A DNA stretch of 64,000 nt from assembly GCF_910591885.1 (NCBI RefSeq), contig NC_063277.1, positions 18,805,664-18,869,663 on the forward strand, given 5' to 3'. Below the pieces are notes generated by a model. The model was not told where the DNA came from. It searched no databases and worked only from the letters and a program-made list of their open reading frames with translations. A program made the translations under genes and the position numbers. Of the stretch, positions 12,045 to 24,361 are shown piece after piece. Within the stretch, counting starts at the first letter, position 1, and each line of letters starts with the position of its first letter. The DNA comes from Bombus terrestris (taxonomy: Eukaryota > Arthropoda > Insecta > Hymenoptera > Apidae).

Positions 12045-15000
12045 CTTTTACAACTCCTCGCCGCTTCGTCGTCATCTGCTGGCGCACCAGCACCAGAATC
12101 CTGAAAAAAGAAACGAAAAATCAAACCTGATTAGTGACAAAGTGCCGCCAGTCTAATAATTTGAAAATTGTTCATCTGGCAAAGCAACTTTAGCAATCGC
12201 TGCTTTTAGAATCTAGAATCTAGAATCTTTAATTTGATCTGTGTACATAATGGAATACAGCACTTCCTGAATAAAGAGAATATACGCTTCTTGGATCCCT
12301 GGCAAAGATAATCGAAAGCCCGATGAACGTAGCTTTCGAGCTAAAGGCAATTTCATTCAGGATGTATATCCACCTGTTAAAATAGTTAAAATAGGACAAA
12401 TTCCTCCTATATATAGATTCATAGATGCGCGTACATAGTTTTCACCGAATAAAGTTTGCATATTTTGAAAGAAATTATATTCGTGGGTACCATTAATCTC
12501 AGAGCGACATTTATTATGCAGCGACCTAATAGAATTAAGCTAACGTAATTGTTGCTAACGTAAATATCACAAGCCAATGAATTGGAAAACCTCCTGATTT
12601 ACATATTCAGCGCTTTAATCAGCAATCACGCGTCATGAAAAAATCCAAGTAAGTATGTACGTCTATTTCAAACGTATATACGTGTCTGCGTTACAGCTGT
12701 TTGAATGGCAATAAAAATTCGGCAATAACGGTCGCGTATGTTAATTACAAAAATACGCGTTGATTATTTTATCAACAAAGGTAAATCTCGACGTCGGTGA
12801 ATGAAACCACACGTGCACTTACACGTGTCCGATGCACACTCGAGTATGCGTGGTGAAAAAAAAAAGGCAGAACGCCACGCCACCAGCTAAGTACCTGTTA
12901 AGGCTGCCTTTGTTAAACGATTTTACGCGTTGTGCCTCAAAGTGCCAACCACTTGCCTTCCGCGAGTCGTTATGCTACAAAGGCTACCGTCACCGATACC
13001 AAAGACATCGAGCAAAATTTATTCGAACAAAGTTTACGTAAAACGAGCAGAGAGCAAATTATCTTCGGCTAAAACCAGCCACCGCTCGCTGGAGATTCCG
13101 TATAGAATTTCAGAGATTCATTTCGAGATTTCAAAGGTTCGAAAGACATATCGAGCGAAATCGTTTCAAATCTTTTATCCCGAGTCATTTAATTCCATCA
13201 ATCTTGAAATTTTCTTGTCTCGTGAGATCTAAGAAATATTAAACAAAGTATTAAGTCTTGATCTGAGAGAAAAATTTCAATTCGAATGGGTTAATTAGAT
13301 ATAACGTATCAAACGTGTTAATAAAATATTACAGGGGTACCAAGATACTGTCGCTGTCGAGCATACCACGCAGAAAACGAGCCTTTAAAATCAATAGGCC
13401 TGTGTCCCCTGTCGAATCCACCCCCTCTGGACACGTTAGAAAAATGCAACTACCCTTTCGGACGGTGAGTGCACTTCGTAGGCCGCGAAGCATTCAGCGC
13501 ATGCAAAGTGCATGATGGGAAACGAGAACCCTCTTTCGGCTCCCTTGCTCCAAGCACCCTGCGAGTTAGTCACCCCCCTGAATCTCTCATTGCATCGCGG
13601 AACATTTTCTTCGGTATCGCATAACGTCGCCCACGAGATTCCGAGGTTCGACGCGTACCAAATCTAAGTTATTCGTTCCAAGATAAACGTCGCAATCATA
13701 TGTATTATCTGTATCAACGTCAAATTCCACTATCCCCCATTCTCTGTTTATTCCTCGAATTTGAAATATTCCAAAACTTAGATATAATTGCTTGAAGACA
13801 ACTATAACGATAGCAATTTGTAATTACGGTTTTCGCCGTGCGATGTGACTCTAGTTTTCCTTAAAATAACGGTTAAAACCGTTTATGAAAGATAAAACAG
13901 AAGTAACGTAAACTTTATAAAAAGAAGAAAAATTAGTAATAGTAGATAAGTAGATAACAAAGATATACAATCAATAATGCAATACACGTTCGTTCGAGAA
14001 CAATCGTAAAACGAGATTTGATCAGAGTGTTTGAAAGGGGACTAAGCTGGAAAGGGAAGTCCTTCGCATCGATGAATTGCAAATAGTGCAAAAGCGATAA
14101 CTAAAATCATATAAGGCAGACGCTCGCAACCCTTTGCGTACAACAGCTGTACCGTTGTACTACTTTATGCAAATACCAAATCGTTAAAGCTACACACCTA
14201 AAACTCTAAATACACCGAGATATTGAGTTATTCGCCTTTATCAACAACTATTTTTACAGCTAATAACACGATATCTTGCCACTTTGACGATGATGACACG
14301 TTACAAAAATATGTTGTAATAAACTTCTGTCGTTCTGTCTACCAAAATAATTTGTAATAAAAACAAAAAACAAAAAAAAGAAATATTATAGTAGAAAGAG
14401 CCGGCGAAGTAACGATCAGCGATCAGAATTAGCGTTCACGAAAATGAAGATAAACATCTGGGTTTATGTTTATACGTATCTTCGAATTTCTCGAGGGAAT
14501 TCATCCTGCGCGGCCATACAGCAACGATTGCTATTAGCACCGCAGCGCAATTTTCCATCCCCGGCACCACGTTCGCCCTTAGAATAGAATCTAAAAAGAA
14601 AATTACGCCACAGTCTTCCGATCGTAATTTTCAAGTCGAATTGTACGCTGATACGAATGCGATAATATTTACAAGGATATATTCAAGTACACCCAACTTT
14701 TGAAACATGACCAGGTAAGAAGATCAAAGGAAATATGGTACGAGCGACGCAGTTTTTTGAAAATTCACTACAAAAGTAATAAAAAACTCTTTAAAATTTC
14801 CCTTCGTCGCGCAATCACAATTTTAAGAGATAGAATTCAACAACGTAAACGATGGCTTTCAACGAGTTAATTTAACACCATTTTCTATACTTTGGCAAAG
14901 TATATTTACGATGAATTATTATTATGTACTACATACTACCGTGATACGTTGAGTCGACCAAAGATTTCATATACTTGCGGCGATCGTCTATTTCGTTCTG

Positions 15001-18000
15001 TCCTGTTTACTTTACGAATCTCTGGGATTAACCGCTTCTTTACGCTCATAGAAACTTTTGTCGGTTTGAAATTCGCAGAAATTCCGAGTACTTTCGAACT
15101 GGTAAAAACTTTGAGTACTGTACTTTACAACTGGCAGAAACAAGAGCGCTATTTTCCGCTCCATTTATCGTAACTTTCGTTTCACATTGCCATTATCATC
15201 TCGCGCAGCTTTTCTCCGTATCAAGTTCGAGTTTATTTCCTAACGAAATAGCAAATGGTGCAAAGTTGAAAGGAAAGAATCGCAAGTATCAAGGCATCTT
15301 CGCACAGCTTAACGCAGCTTTTATCTTTCCCGCCCATCCTTGAATCGTATCGATCCTCGAGATCTCTCCGCACCAGGCAAGAGCCCATAAGAGCGGAAGA
15401 AAAACCGATAATTTCCATAGTTACAGCTCGTTTCAGTTGATCAAGTTTATAAGCAAAGAAGGCTCGGCACGTTGCTTCTTCTGCCATGTCGAGAATACCG
15501 GACCATAGAACTCTCCATATCTGGATAAGTAAACTGGCTTTGGTGGACAAGAAACGCCACTTGCCATCTCTTTATCAGAGAAATAAAGTACCACAGGCCA
15601 GATCTGAACGTTTATCACGTGCTGCTGGAATTTAAATAAGCTTAGTCCTGTAATGTCCTGTAATATCTTTAGCACGCGCCTCGAAATACATTTAACGTTA
15701 ATAGTAAAACATGATCGAGATATATCTATATGTTTGTAATAAACGGAAGTTTATCGAGTTAATTATAGAAAAAGAATGCTTTCGAGAGAAACGATTCCTT
15801 CGAAAACTATTTCTTATCTCGCTTGGAATTTTTTTAATTAAACTTACGATATAACAAAAAATATAATTAAACCTTTAAAATGAAACAGCAGGGAAAATGA
15901 TATAAGACAAGAGGCTAAAGACAGCGTCCAGACATTAGCTCTTGAGACGGTCATCTCAGTAACACTGAACAACAATAGGTCCACTTCGAAAGACATACTC
16001 CCACACATTTTTTACACTCGTGTTTACTTTCTTCGCAATGTGCGATAATCAATAATGCATTACACGTGAAATTTTGATCCAAACTATCTATAGAAATACA
16101 AATATTTCCTTGTGACGAACAGAGATAATAATTGAGGAGTTTACATGGTAAACGATGTAAATAGTTTTAGTGGAATAGAATGTAATGTCACATTGAATGT
16201 GGTGTTAAAAGTATTACCGTAAAGAAAAGTTAAAATCGTAAATTTCTCGGAATTAGTAGGAACCCAATCAACTCCAAATTCACTTCGCAGGAACCCAACA
16301 ATCATTATGAATCGAAGCAAACGCGAAATGTGGAAAGAACGTTCGATCGTAGCAACAAGACGTTGGTGAAACATATTATTGTTGATATAGATGACACATG
16401 CAGATTTTCACTCGAATTACAAGAAAATCCTATAACAATCTGTTTGCAATAATCATAAAGTGCCTCGTAGGAAAATTTATCTCGTTCGTTATTCAATACG
16501 TTGCAATTACTTAATTACTTAATATCTAACGCGATATACCAGTTACAGCATAACGATTAAATAGAATAGGATCCGAAATACTTCTCCGTTATTTTTCGCA
16601 ACAACGTAAAAGATTTTTAAAGAAAGTATAGACACCTAATGTGTGGTAGGAAAAAGCAATCGGCTGTTCGATGTCGCAGAAAAGCTCGCTTTGTCTTCCG
16701 ATTGCATCGTGGAAAAAACTAATCGTCGAAAGGATCGCCCCGTTTTCAAACCAAATCAGAATGAACGAACAAACCAGCGGGAGGCTCGTGATTGGTCATC
16801 GTTGAAGCTAACAAAATGTAGATTTTGCGAAATGCAGACTCTACTCGTTTCAGCAAAATCATTCTACCGGTGGAAGGAAACGCGCTCGTCACGGCACTCG
16901 TTTTCGAATAAGAGATACGTATACGCTGGAACCACGTGTTCCTTTCGCTCTCTTTTTCAACTTTCTTTCGTCGCACCGGTGTCGTAGCGAGTTCTAAATC
17001 GACTAAGACAGTCACCATCATCGCGACGCCACCACTGTTGACTCCGGTGCACAACGAGTGTCACAGTCACAAGTCACAAACAATCGGTGGCATCGCGACG
17101 AGACGCGACAAACCCTGACGATACGCGGGTACATTCCTCGAAAAGCGAAACAGAAACTAAGAAGAAGCTCTTTTTGCTCATGGAAAGCATATTTTGAAAT
17201 TTTGATTATTAACCCTTAAAGACTATCATAACTGAAATTTCATTTACGAGAGGAGAATTTTATTTTGATATTATCGTCCCTCGATACCATCGCAATGTTA
17301 TTCGTAACTCCTACGAGCAATAACTTTTCTGCTTTTCATCTAATAATATGCGGTCGATCGAAAGTAAAAATTTAGACACCCCAAGATATTTAAAAATAAC
17401 TGGCCTATAAAAAACACGTTTTTTTTTTAAATGCGATGTTTATGTTTGATTTATATATACATAGAAAGATTAGTAGTTGTAAAAGATGTAAAAGTTTATC
17501 CCTCGTATCTGAATTGGTATACCCATGTGGTTCGTATTATGCGTTTTGTATAGCCCGTGTTATACAAATTCGTTCGCTATATTTCTATTCTTATTTTTAT
17601 TAAAAATCTATCTATTTTTTCTCATGAAACGAAACGCAAAGATCTTAATGCAACTAGATTTGCAAGCGCGTTTAAAGAATCATGTAATCGCACGCAATTG
17701 AAAAAGATACAAAGATACCAGATACGATAATAAGTCACGCATGAAACGAGTCATTTTGTACAATTAATTGATATAGATTTCCAGGAACCATAGTCTATGA
17801 TACAAACATGTGTGACTCTGGCGAATTAGATAAGTGACGATTAACCACGTACTCGTGCGGTGTTGCGTTGTAGTCTTTGGTCGCGGGAGGGAAACGTCAA
17901 AACAACTCTTTGTTTACCGCAGACATAGTTTATCTATGGCCATAAGCTTCCCTCGCTTACCGTCACTACGTATATCGGGCAGAGAACATGGAATTTTCAC

Positions 18001-18246
18001 AATTCCCTTTTTCAATTGGCTATCAATACGCCAAATAAGGAAAGGCTGTTCGAACAGAACCGAACGATCTCTAATGTATTTGCGACACGGTATTTCCAAC
18101 AGCGATAATGGTAAATTTCAAAACAATGCATTCCCAGTAAAAATTGACAGCAGCTATCGACAAAGACGCACAGAAGCAAGAAAACTTACCGAACTCTGCG
18201 GGGAATTGGATATGCTTGGAGACCGTTGCACGGTGACCAACGCCAT
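12045..18246 (-). CDS. ssh: Slingshot protein phosphatase, N-terminal two coding exons (partial)
   Basis: The coding exons are 18246-18190 (57 nt) and 12100-12045 (56 nt). Exon 1 encodes MALVTVQRSPSISNSPQSS, whose first ten residues match the conserved start of animal Slingshot proteins (human SSH1 starts MALVTLQRSP). It ends at a GTAAGT donor in phase 0. Exon 2 has a strong acceptor (pyrimidine tract then TTTTTTCAG) and a GTGAGT donor. Read in the matching phase it encodes an acidic stretch, DSGAGAPADDDEAARSCK, like the acidic linker that precedes the family's conserved domain. Slingshot dephosphorylates cofilin at the phosphoserine near its N-terminus and so controls actin filament turnover. 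The conserved and catalytic dual-specificity phosphatase parts are not in the window and must lie to the left. I chose the ATG at 18246 over an in-frame upstream one at 18357 because the family similarity starts exactly there. Confidence 0.8.
12101..18189. other. Slingshot intron 1 (6.1 kb)
   Basis: This is bounded by the GTAAGT donor at 18189 and the CAG acceptor at 12101 on the minus strand. No other convincing exon is seen. Long open frames here (for example near 15.2-15.6 kb and 16.6-17.1 kb) lack family resemblance and splice sites. Confidence 0.65.
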
Positions 18247-19246
18247 GATAAGGACCTGCCACGTTGTTGAGATGTTGGAGACAACACTCACTGTCACTAT
18301 GCACACACGTAAAAACGGTCGGATCGTTTGAACCACGGAAAAACGATCATTTTTCACGCACTTCTAACGGCATCGCGCTCGCGGCAGCCATATTCGATAC
18401 GGTCTAACGTAGCGGCCAGTCTACGCATGCGTCTAGCCACGGCGTGCGCACACCCGCGATTTTCCTTATCATACAATGACGTCATAGTCATGGACTACAC
18501 ATTTTCATTTCTTTAACTATAAAGTATAATAAACTTACCTCGAAATTATAAAATTAATATTATAAATAAACCTAAACCTGTACCTTCGTAAGAATCTGAT
18601 CGCATTGAATGATGTTACTTATTTTTAACGTATACAGTATAGGCATGTAAAATCTTATTTCAAATCTTTCTTGTAATCATATAATTCTGAATTAATTTAT
18701 ACTTCGTTTGAATATTATTCTCTTAAAAGTTATAAAACAAAGTATATTTATACAATTCTTTATTTTCCATACTTTCTATAACATTTCTTGTAACTACCGA
18801 CAAATTTATATTTACCACGTTTACCTTTATTTATGGCTATAATTATATTTGAGAAAAGATATTTCTATACATATAATATATATAATATATAATCGACATA
18901 TTTTTGTAAGATATCGAAGATTTCGTATTAAATTTTACAAAAAATTGTTATCGTCGCGCTCGCGCGTTCTGTTATTTTGATAAAATTAATTATGAACTGA
19001 TTTGCGTATGTGTAGCGTAAATTCATGCGTTTAAGATGTTTCAAAAGTTTATCGATATTAGAAAGGGATATGAATATTGGATATGTCAGTGATTCGATTA
19101 TAAATCGAGAGATCGAAACCGCATTGGAAACGTTTATACGATATATGTACAATAATACATAAAGATCGCATTACACGTAAAATAAAAATTGCGTATCTTA
19201 TATTTCTTAAAACAAAAGACAGTATTATATTTATATTTGTTCAAAA
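18247..19246. promoter_or_regulatory. Divergent slingshot / SBDS promoter region
   Basis: The two start codons face away from each other and are 1.0 kb apart. The half nearest slingshot (18250-18500) is CpG-rich and carries a perfect CRE palindrome TGACGTCA at 18477-18484, with GCATGCGT/GTGCGCAC motifs at about 18424-18452. A minus-strand GTAAGT donor follows position 18539 and may mark an alternative 5' untranslated exon. The half nearest SBDS is very AT-rich. Promoter function is inferred from position and composition. Confidence 0.5.
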
Positions 19247-20177
19247 ATGTCGAAAATATTTACGCCAACAAATCAAATAAGATTAACTAACGTTGCCGTG
19301 GTTCGTATGAAAAAAGCAGGAAAGCGATTTGAAATTGCTTGTTATAGGAACAAGGTTATCTCATGGAGAAATAAACTGTAAGTCTTTATCAGATGATCGA
19401 ATCTGAAATGTACGTTACATTATTCGTATTGCACGTTCTTGTCATCTAACCTATACGTATTTTGTCCTTATAACATATTTCACTCTCTTTTTATGTACAC
19501 AATACATATTAAATTTTCTATTAATCATAATAACAGAATTACATTTCAGAGAAAAAGACATCGATGAAGTTTTACAAACACATACAGTATTTATAAACGT
19601 TTCAAAAGGTCAAGTAGCAAAGAAGGAAGATCTTGTAAAAGCTTTTGGTACGGATGATCAGACAGAAATTTGTAAAGAGATTCTCACAAAAGGAGAACTT
19701 CAGGTTTCTGACAAAGAACGGCATTTGGCTTTAGATTCTATGTTTAAAGACATTGCTACGACTGTCGCTAACAAATGTATAAATCCAGAAACTAAACGTC
19801 CATATACAGTAACTATGATAGAAAAAGCCATGAAGGATACACATTTTTCAGTAAAGCCAAACCGAAATGCGAAACAGCAAGCTTTGGATGTAATTCCTCA
19901 ATTACAGACTATAATGCCATTAGAACGAGCTCAAATGAGACTCAGAGTTTTAGCCTCAGGTAAGGAGGCTAAAAAGATAAGAGATAAAATAGTGAAGTCA
20001 ATAACAAAATTAGAGACAGAAGAATGGGATAACGGAACGTTAAATTTGATTTGTTTAATTGATCCTGGACATTATAGAGAGATAAATGAATTAGTAACAT
20101 CTGAAACTAAAGGTTCTGGATTATTGGAATTACTTAATTTAAAAGAAATTGTTGAGGGGGATGAAGTTTTGGAATAA
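19247..20177 (+). CDS. SBDS: SBDS ribosome maturation protein
   Basis: Exons are 19247-19377 and 19550-20177 (252 aa; the human protein is 250 aa). SBDS works with the GTPase EFL1 to release eIF6 from the late 60S ribosomal subunit so it can join 40S. The N-terminal FYSH domain is clear (MSKIFTPTNQIRLTNVAVVR, then VFINVSKGQVAKKEDL and AFGTDDQTEICKEILTKGE, about residues 1-95). The central helical domain includes NPETKRPYTV and AMKDTHFSVKPN. The C-terminal ferredoxin-like domain ends NLKEIVEGDEVLE. Splicing CT at the donor to A after the acceptor restores the family sequence WRNKLEKDIDEVL. The start ATG has an A-rich context and gives the family N-terminus. A single-copy housekeeping gene is expected; nothing is odd. 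Confidence 0.97.
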
Positions 20178-20214
20178 ATAATTAATTTTATCGAATGTTG
20201 TTATCGTCTTTAAC

Positions 20215-20217
<3 letters not shown>

Positions 20218-20249
<32 letters not shown>

Positions 20250-20262
20250 ATATATATATAAT
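20218..20262. repeat. (TA)n microsatellite
   Basis: TA dinucleotide runs just downstream of SBDS. A second run lies at about 20368-20388. Confidence 0.85.
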
Positions 20263-20321
20263 TTATTGTCATATTTAAATTTGAAACTATACATTTATTT
20301 ACAATATTTTTTCTATAAATA

Positions 20322-20357
20322 TTTTTCTACCATATATATATAGCAATATATGGTAGA

Positions 20358-20361
<4 letters not shown>
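20322..20361. repeat. Perfect 16-bp stem inverted repeat
   Basis: Arms 20322-20337 and 20346-20361 are perfect reverse complements around an 8-nt loop. About 30 bp further on, GCAACAAA...TTTGTTGC (20389-20406) forms a second, 8-bp stem. They may fold in the SBDS or MMAB-like 3' untranslated RNA, or may be a trace of a small inverted-repeat element. Confidence 0.6.
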
Positions 20362-20388
<27 letters not shown>

Positions 20389-20893
20389 GCAACAAAAATT
20401 TGTTGCAAAATAATACATTTCTATTTAGCAATCTATTGTAGCAATCTAATGTATATATAATATAATTTTAAAGATCTATTTTATTTTTGTTACTTAAATA
20501 GATGTATTTTAATGAAGTCGTATATAATTATTTAGAATTAACAAAACTGCCACTTTATGTGACTACGTCAAAAAATCTTTGTATAATATTTTAAGACTAT
20601 ACTGTACTTTTAACTTTTTTTTCTTTTTAAATCTTTATATATCGACCACTTTAATATATTAATCAATTACTATGTACATTTAATAATATAGTAATATAGT
20701 AATACAATATAATCAGTAACTGACATTTATAATTTCTCATTATAGAATATTTACAACGTGTCTACTTTAAAAACATATTTAAAAATAATATTATTGCAAA
20801 ATATTTGTGTAAAGTATTCGGTTATTTATATTACTTTTACAATAAAAGCAGTAGGAAATAGTCTACAGATTTTTGTTTGATGAAGTCTATGAT

Positions 20894-22231
20894 TCAGTTA
20901 TCCTCATTTTTTTCAACCTCTACTCTAGGAATATATATATTTTCTGTACGTTGATCACATTTTGCTGCAATTCGTGAGGTTGTTAATAGAAAGTTTTGTA
21001 ATTTGTTTAAATATATTTGTGCTTCCTTATTTAATAAGCCATGTTGAACTAAAGATGCAACATTTCGTTCTACACGTTTGCATATCGCTTTTGCTGAATG
21101 TAGCATAGAACAAGCTTTACCACCACCCTATTAGAATATAAAATGAAATGTAAGATATTTAGCAGAAAGTGTATAATGGAAATGTTCTTTTTACCGGAAT
21201 AATATATGTTTCCTGGGGAGGTAGTTGATTGGCATATTCTGCTATCCATTCGTCCAAATCATTAATATGTTTACTTTCAAATGCTTTAGCTTTTCCGGGT
21301 ATTGGTTTTGATATAGCATGACTCAAATCAAACAGAATCATTTGCACCCTCTTTAATTTATCAACATAAGGATGTTCAACTTTACTATCTGTCGCAAATT
21401 CCCTTGCCAACCCTATTTGTGCTAATAACTCTTCTGTTGAAACAAGAGCATTAAATGTTACATCATTTTGCGCAATTATATCTGTGTCTATACTTGATAA
21501 TTGTAAATCGTTGTCTTGCATAGAAACATTTTCCTTTTTTGTTACTTTTGATGCTGAACTGCTACTGCAATGAAATAATTTTATGTTGATATTACCTTCA
21601 CTAATTATTTATACATACCTTCTGCAATTTATTAAGAATTACATTTATGTGAACATGCTAAAAAATCATTATTTAATTCATTATTACAGAATATTTTTTA
21701 CATTTTTTCTTATCCATGACAAAGTAAGAAGATTTATTAAAATATATACTTCATTATATATAACAAACAAAAGAAACATATAACGAGTCTTGACAGTTTT
21801 TATAGTTTCCCAGCGTATAATCCAAAAAGAATATATTAACATATCTTCAAAAGCAGTAGATTATATAAAGACAAATAATTTTTATATAAAAGTTGCAAAT
21901 ATACCAAATCTGTTAATGCAGCAATTAATAAAAATAAAGTTATAAAACATTTATAGACTAATGTCTATGATATTTAGATGCAACATCAAATTAAGATTTT
22001 ATACTTATATTATGATAAAGGCTATTAAAGTATAATAAGAAAAAGAATATCACAATAAAATATATATTTTATGGCCTGATATTGATACATGTTATATCAT
22101 AAAGTATAAAATAAGATTCAGGTTATACTAAACATTTGTCATGTACATAAATACCTATTTCTAAATGATGCCCGTAAGACGGTTTTATACAACAAAACAG
22201 GATTTTTCCATACACTTCTAACTACTTCCAT
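20894..22231 (-). CDS. MMAB: Cob(I)alamin adenosyltransferase-like protein (MMAB/PduO family), possibly degenerate
   Basis: Exons are 22231-22155, 21564-21195 and 21127-20894 (226 aa; human MMAB is 250 aa). The N-terminus MEVVRSVWKNPVLLYKTVLR is basic and amphipathic, as in mitochondrial targeting peptides. The body matches the family: FNALVSTEELLAQIGLA aligns with the FEAxGTTDELSSxIGFA region, then DLDEWIAEYANQLPPQETYIIPGGGKACSMLH matches the PSGGKISSALH loop, and AICKRVERNVASLV matches the RRAERRVV helix that binds ATP and B12. The enzyme adenosylates cob(I)alamin for methylmalonyl-CoA mutase. The usual nucleotide-binding motif (TKTGDxG...TGER), expected just after the transit peptide, is missing. 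Exon 1 joins exon 2 directly in phase, and I found no intervening exon. It may be a diverged or non-catalytic paralogue. Confidence 0.8.
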
Positions 22232-24298
22232 ATCTATAATGAATATCTATAACATAAACGTAATTACGTCAATATAATATGTATTTCTAAGCGTAACAGT
22301 TTTAGTTAAAGTAAGAGAATAACCGTAACGACATATCAATCGCTAGACGTTAAGTTACTTCTCGACTTGTGATCATGCTGCTGGTTAAACCTGCGCGTTA
22401 CAGATGATTTTTAAAAGTTTTGATTAAATATACTACATAAAGGGATTATATATATTTACAAAAAAATTTGTATGAATCGAATTTAAAGAATTATTCCAAG
22501 AAAATACACATATCTAAATATATATTAAAATATGTAACTAAGAAAAATGTATTTAGTATGTAAGAAGAAAACAACCAGATTTCATCTTTTGAGATGCTTT
22601 TTATTATTTCTATGATTTAATTTGTTTGATTTGCATGTATACAAAATTTTATCAACTATGTGGTAATTAAAAGATATGTAAAAATTTTCATGCATTGTTT
22701 TAACGACAAACGGTAAATTCGTGAGTGATTAATAGCAGAACTTTTCACTAAATATTTAAATTTTTATTACGGGCTCTTTGTCTCTATCACATTTTCTAGC
22801 TTTGGAAAACTCCTAAGTAAATAATTGGAGTCATCTATAGTTATAACAGTACTTACAAACATACGTACATATGTACGTAACTGGTGAAACAAGAGTTGAT
22901 TTAAAAATTTTACAGAATGAAATATTCTATTTCATAGTTACATTCCATATTTATACAAAAATTGCAAACATTTAATGTACAAAGTGGTAACTTGATTAAA
23001 TCAGAATTTAAAGAAGAAAAAGGGAAATCCGATACAAAATAAGGCTATGAAATAATAAATAAAATTTAATAAAGGAAAGCAACAGAATTGTCTCTTAATA
23101 ACTGGTTTATTAAGATTACTTAATTGGGAGTTATAGTAAAAATTAATTATAGTAAATTACTTAATTATAGTAAAATGAATTATGTTTGTGTATTTAAATT
23201 CTAAGGTAAAATTATAAAATACATATGTAATTTATAATATGGAATTAAATGTATTTGCTATTTTTAAAGATACAATTTTGTTCATTTGATACAGATACTT
23301 ATAAACTATCCATAGTAGGCATAAAACATTTAAAATGCATATTCAATTTATAACATAAAATTCTAATCATCATCATCGTTATATTACTATTTTTATGGCA
23401 TGTATAGGTTTACGATATTGCACAAAATATCACAATGTTGTTGTTATTATGAAATATATAACGCAGGTATATCATTTGACATTAATTTTTCAATTAATGC
23501 CTTTTAAATACAGTTCATTACATCAATAATATAACAGAATAAAGAAAAATTATTACATTATAATATTACTAAATGATACTTATGGCAGTTAGATGAATTA
23601 AAGAATTATATCATATTGGTATTGATATTATTTGTAGAAATACCAAAAAATCATTTTGTATAGCATAGTATTCTTTATATATTTCTAAGTTTGCTTTGAA
23701 CAATCTCATACAATAGTAATGAATAAATGCTTATTAAAATTGAACTTAAAATGCAGTGTTATTTAAAATTATAACAAAATGTTCAAGTATATGGCTGCTT
23801 CTATAAACTTTTACTGTACATTTACCTTCTTGGAAACGAGAAAATTAACATAAATAAAGCTTCAAATTCGTTCTAAATGTATATACACTGTACATTAATA
23901 CTTTTCTAGAACATGATATATAATTTTACTACTTACATTATTACGACCTGACAATCTATCTGTTTCATACATATTGTAGTTTCTATTTTCATTAATTATA
24001 ATAAATAAGTTTAATCACTTTTAATAGTCATAATGCACAAAATTCATTTTACGATGTCTAACATTTTATTAAATTATATTATTTCAACTAAATGTTAGAT
24101 TTTGAGGTACCTTTTTATCGAGTTGAGTGCATATATTTTATTTATTTGTTATATTAACAATGTATTATAATAAGTTATCATTGAAACTTGCTTTATATTT
24201 CATAATTCTATTTATTTGTGAAAATTATTATGTCATGTTCAGTCACCCACATTAATTTTTTCTTGTAATATTTGGTAGTAGCAGGCCTAAAAGATATA

Positions 24299-24339
<41 letters not shown>

Positions 24340-24361
24340 ATATATATATATTATTTAAGCT
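22232..24361. other. AT-rich gap, ALS2 3' UTR and MMAB-like promoter
   Basis: No coding sequence is seen. Both neighbours are on the minus strand, so the right part probably holds the ALS2 3' untranslated region and the left part the promoter of the MMAB-like gene. A near-perfect 18-bp palindrome (TACGTACAT/ATGTACGTA) lies at about 22862-22879. Confidence 0.5.
24294..24354. repeat. (TA)n microsatellite directly after the ALS2 stop codon
   Basis: A TA run with one TGTATG interruption ends about 8 bp beyond the ALS2 stop on the transcribed side, so it should be transcribed in the 3' UTR. Confidence 0.85.

Larger units (their letters stand above)
20178..20893. other. Convergent intergenic region between SBDS and MMAB-like gene
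   Basis: Very AT-rich, with TA dinucleotide runs and two hairpin-forming inverted repeats (see 20322-20361). An AATAAA hexamer overlaps the SBDS stop codon. The region must hold both 3' untranslated regions; no coding sequence is seen. Confidence 0.6.

Noticed and set aside
15233..15675. Overlapping minus-strand ORFs of 80-105 codons inside slingshot intron 1
   Set aside because: No family resemblance, no convincing splice sites at the ends, and composition like surrounding intron.
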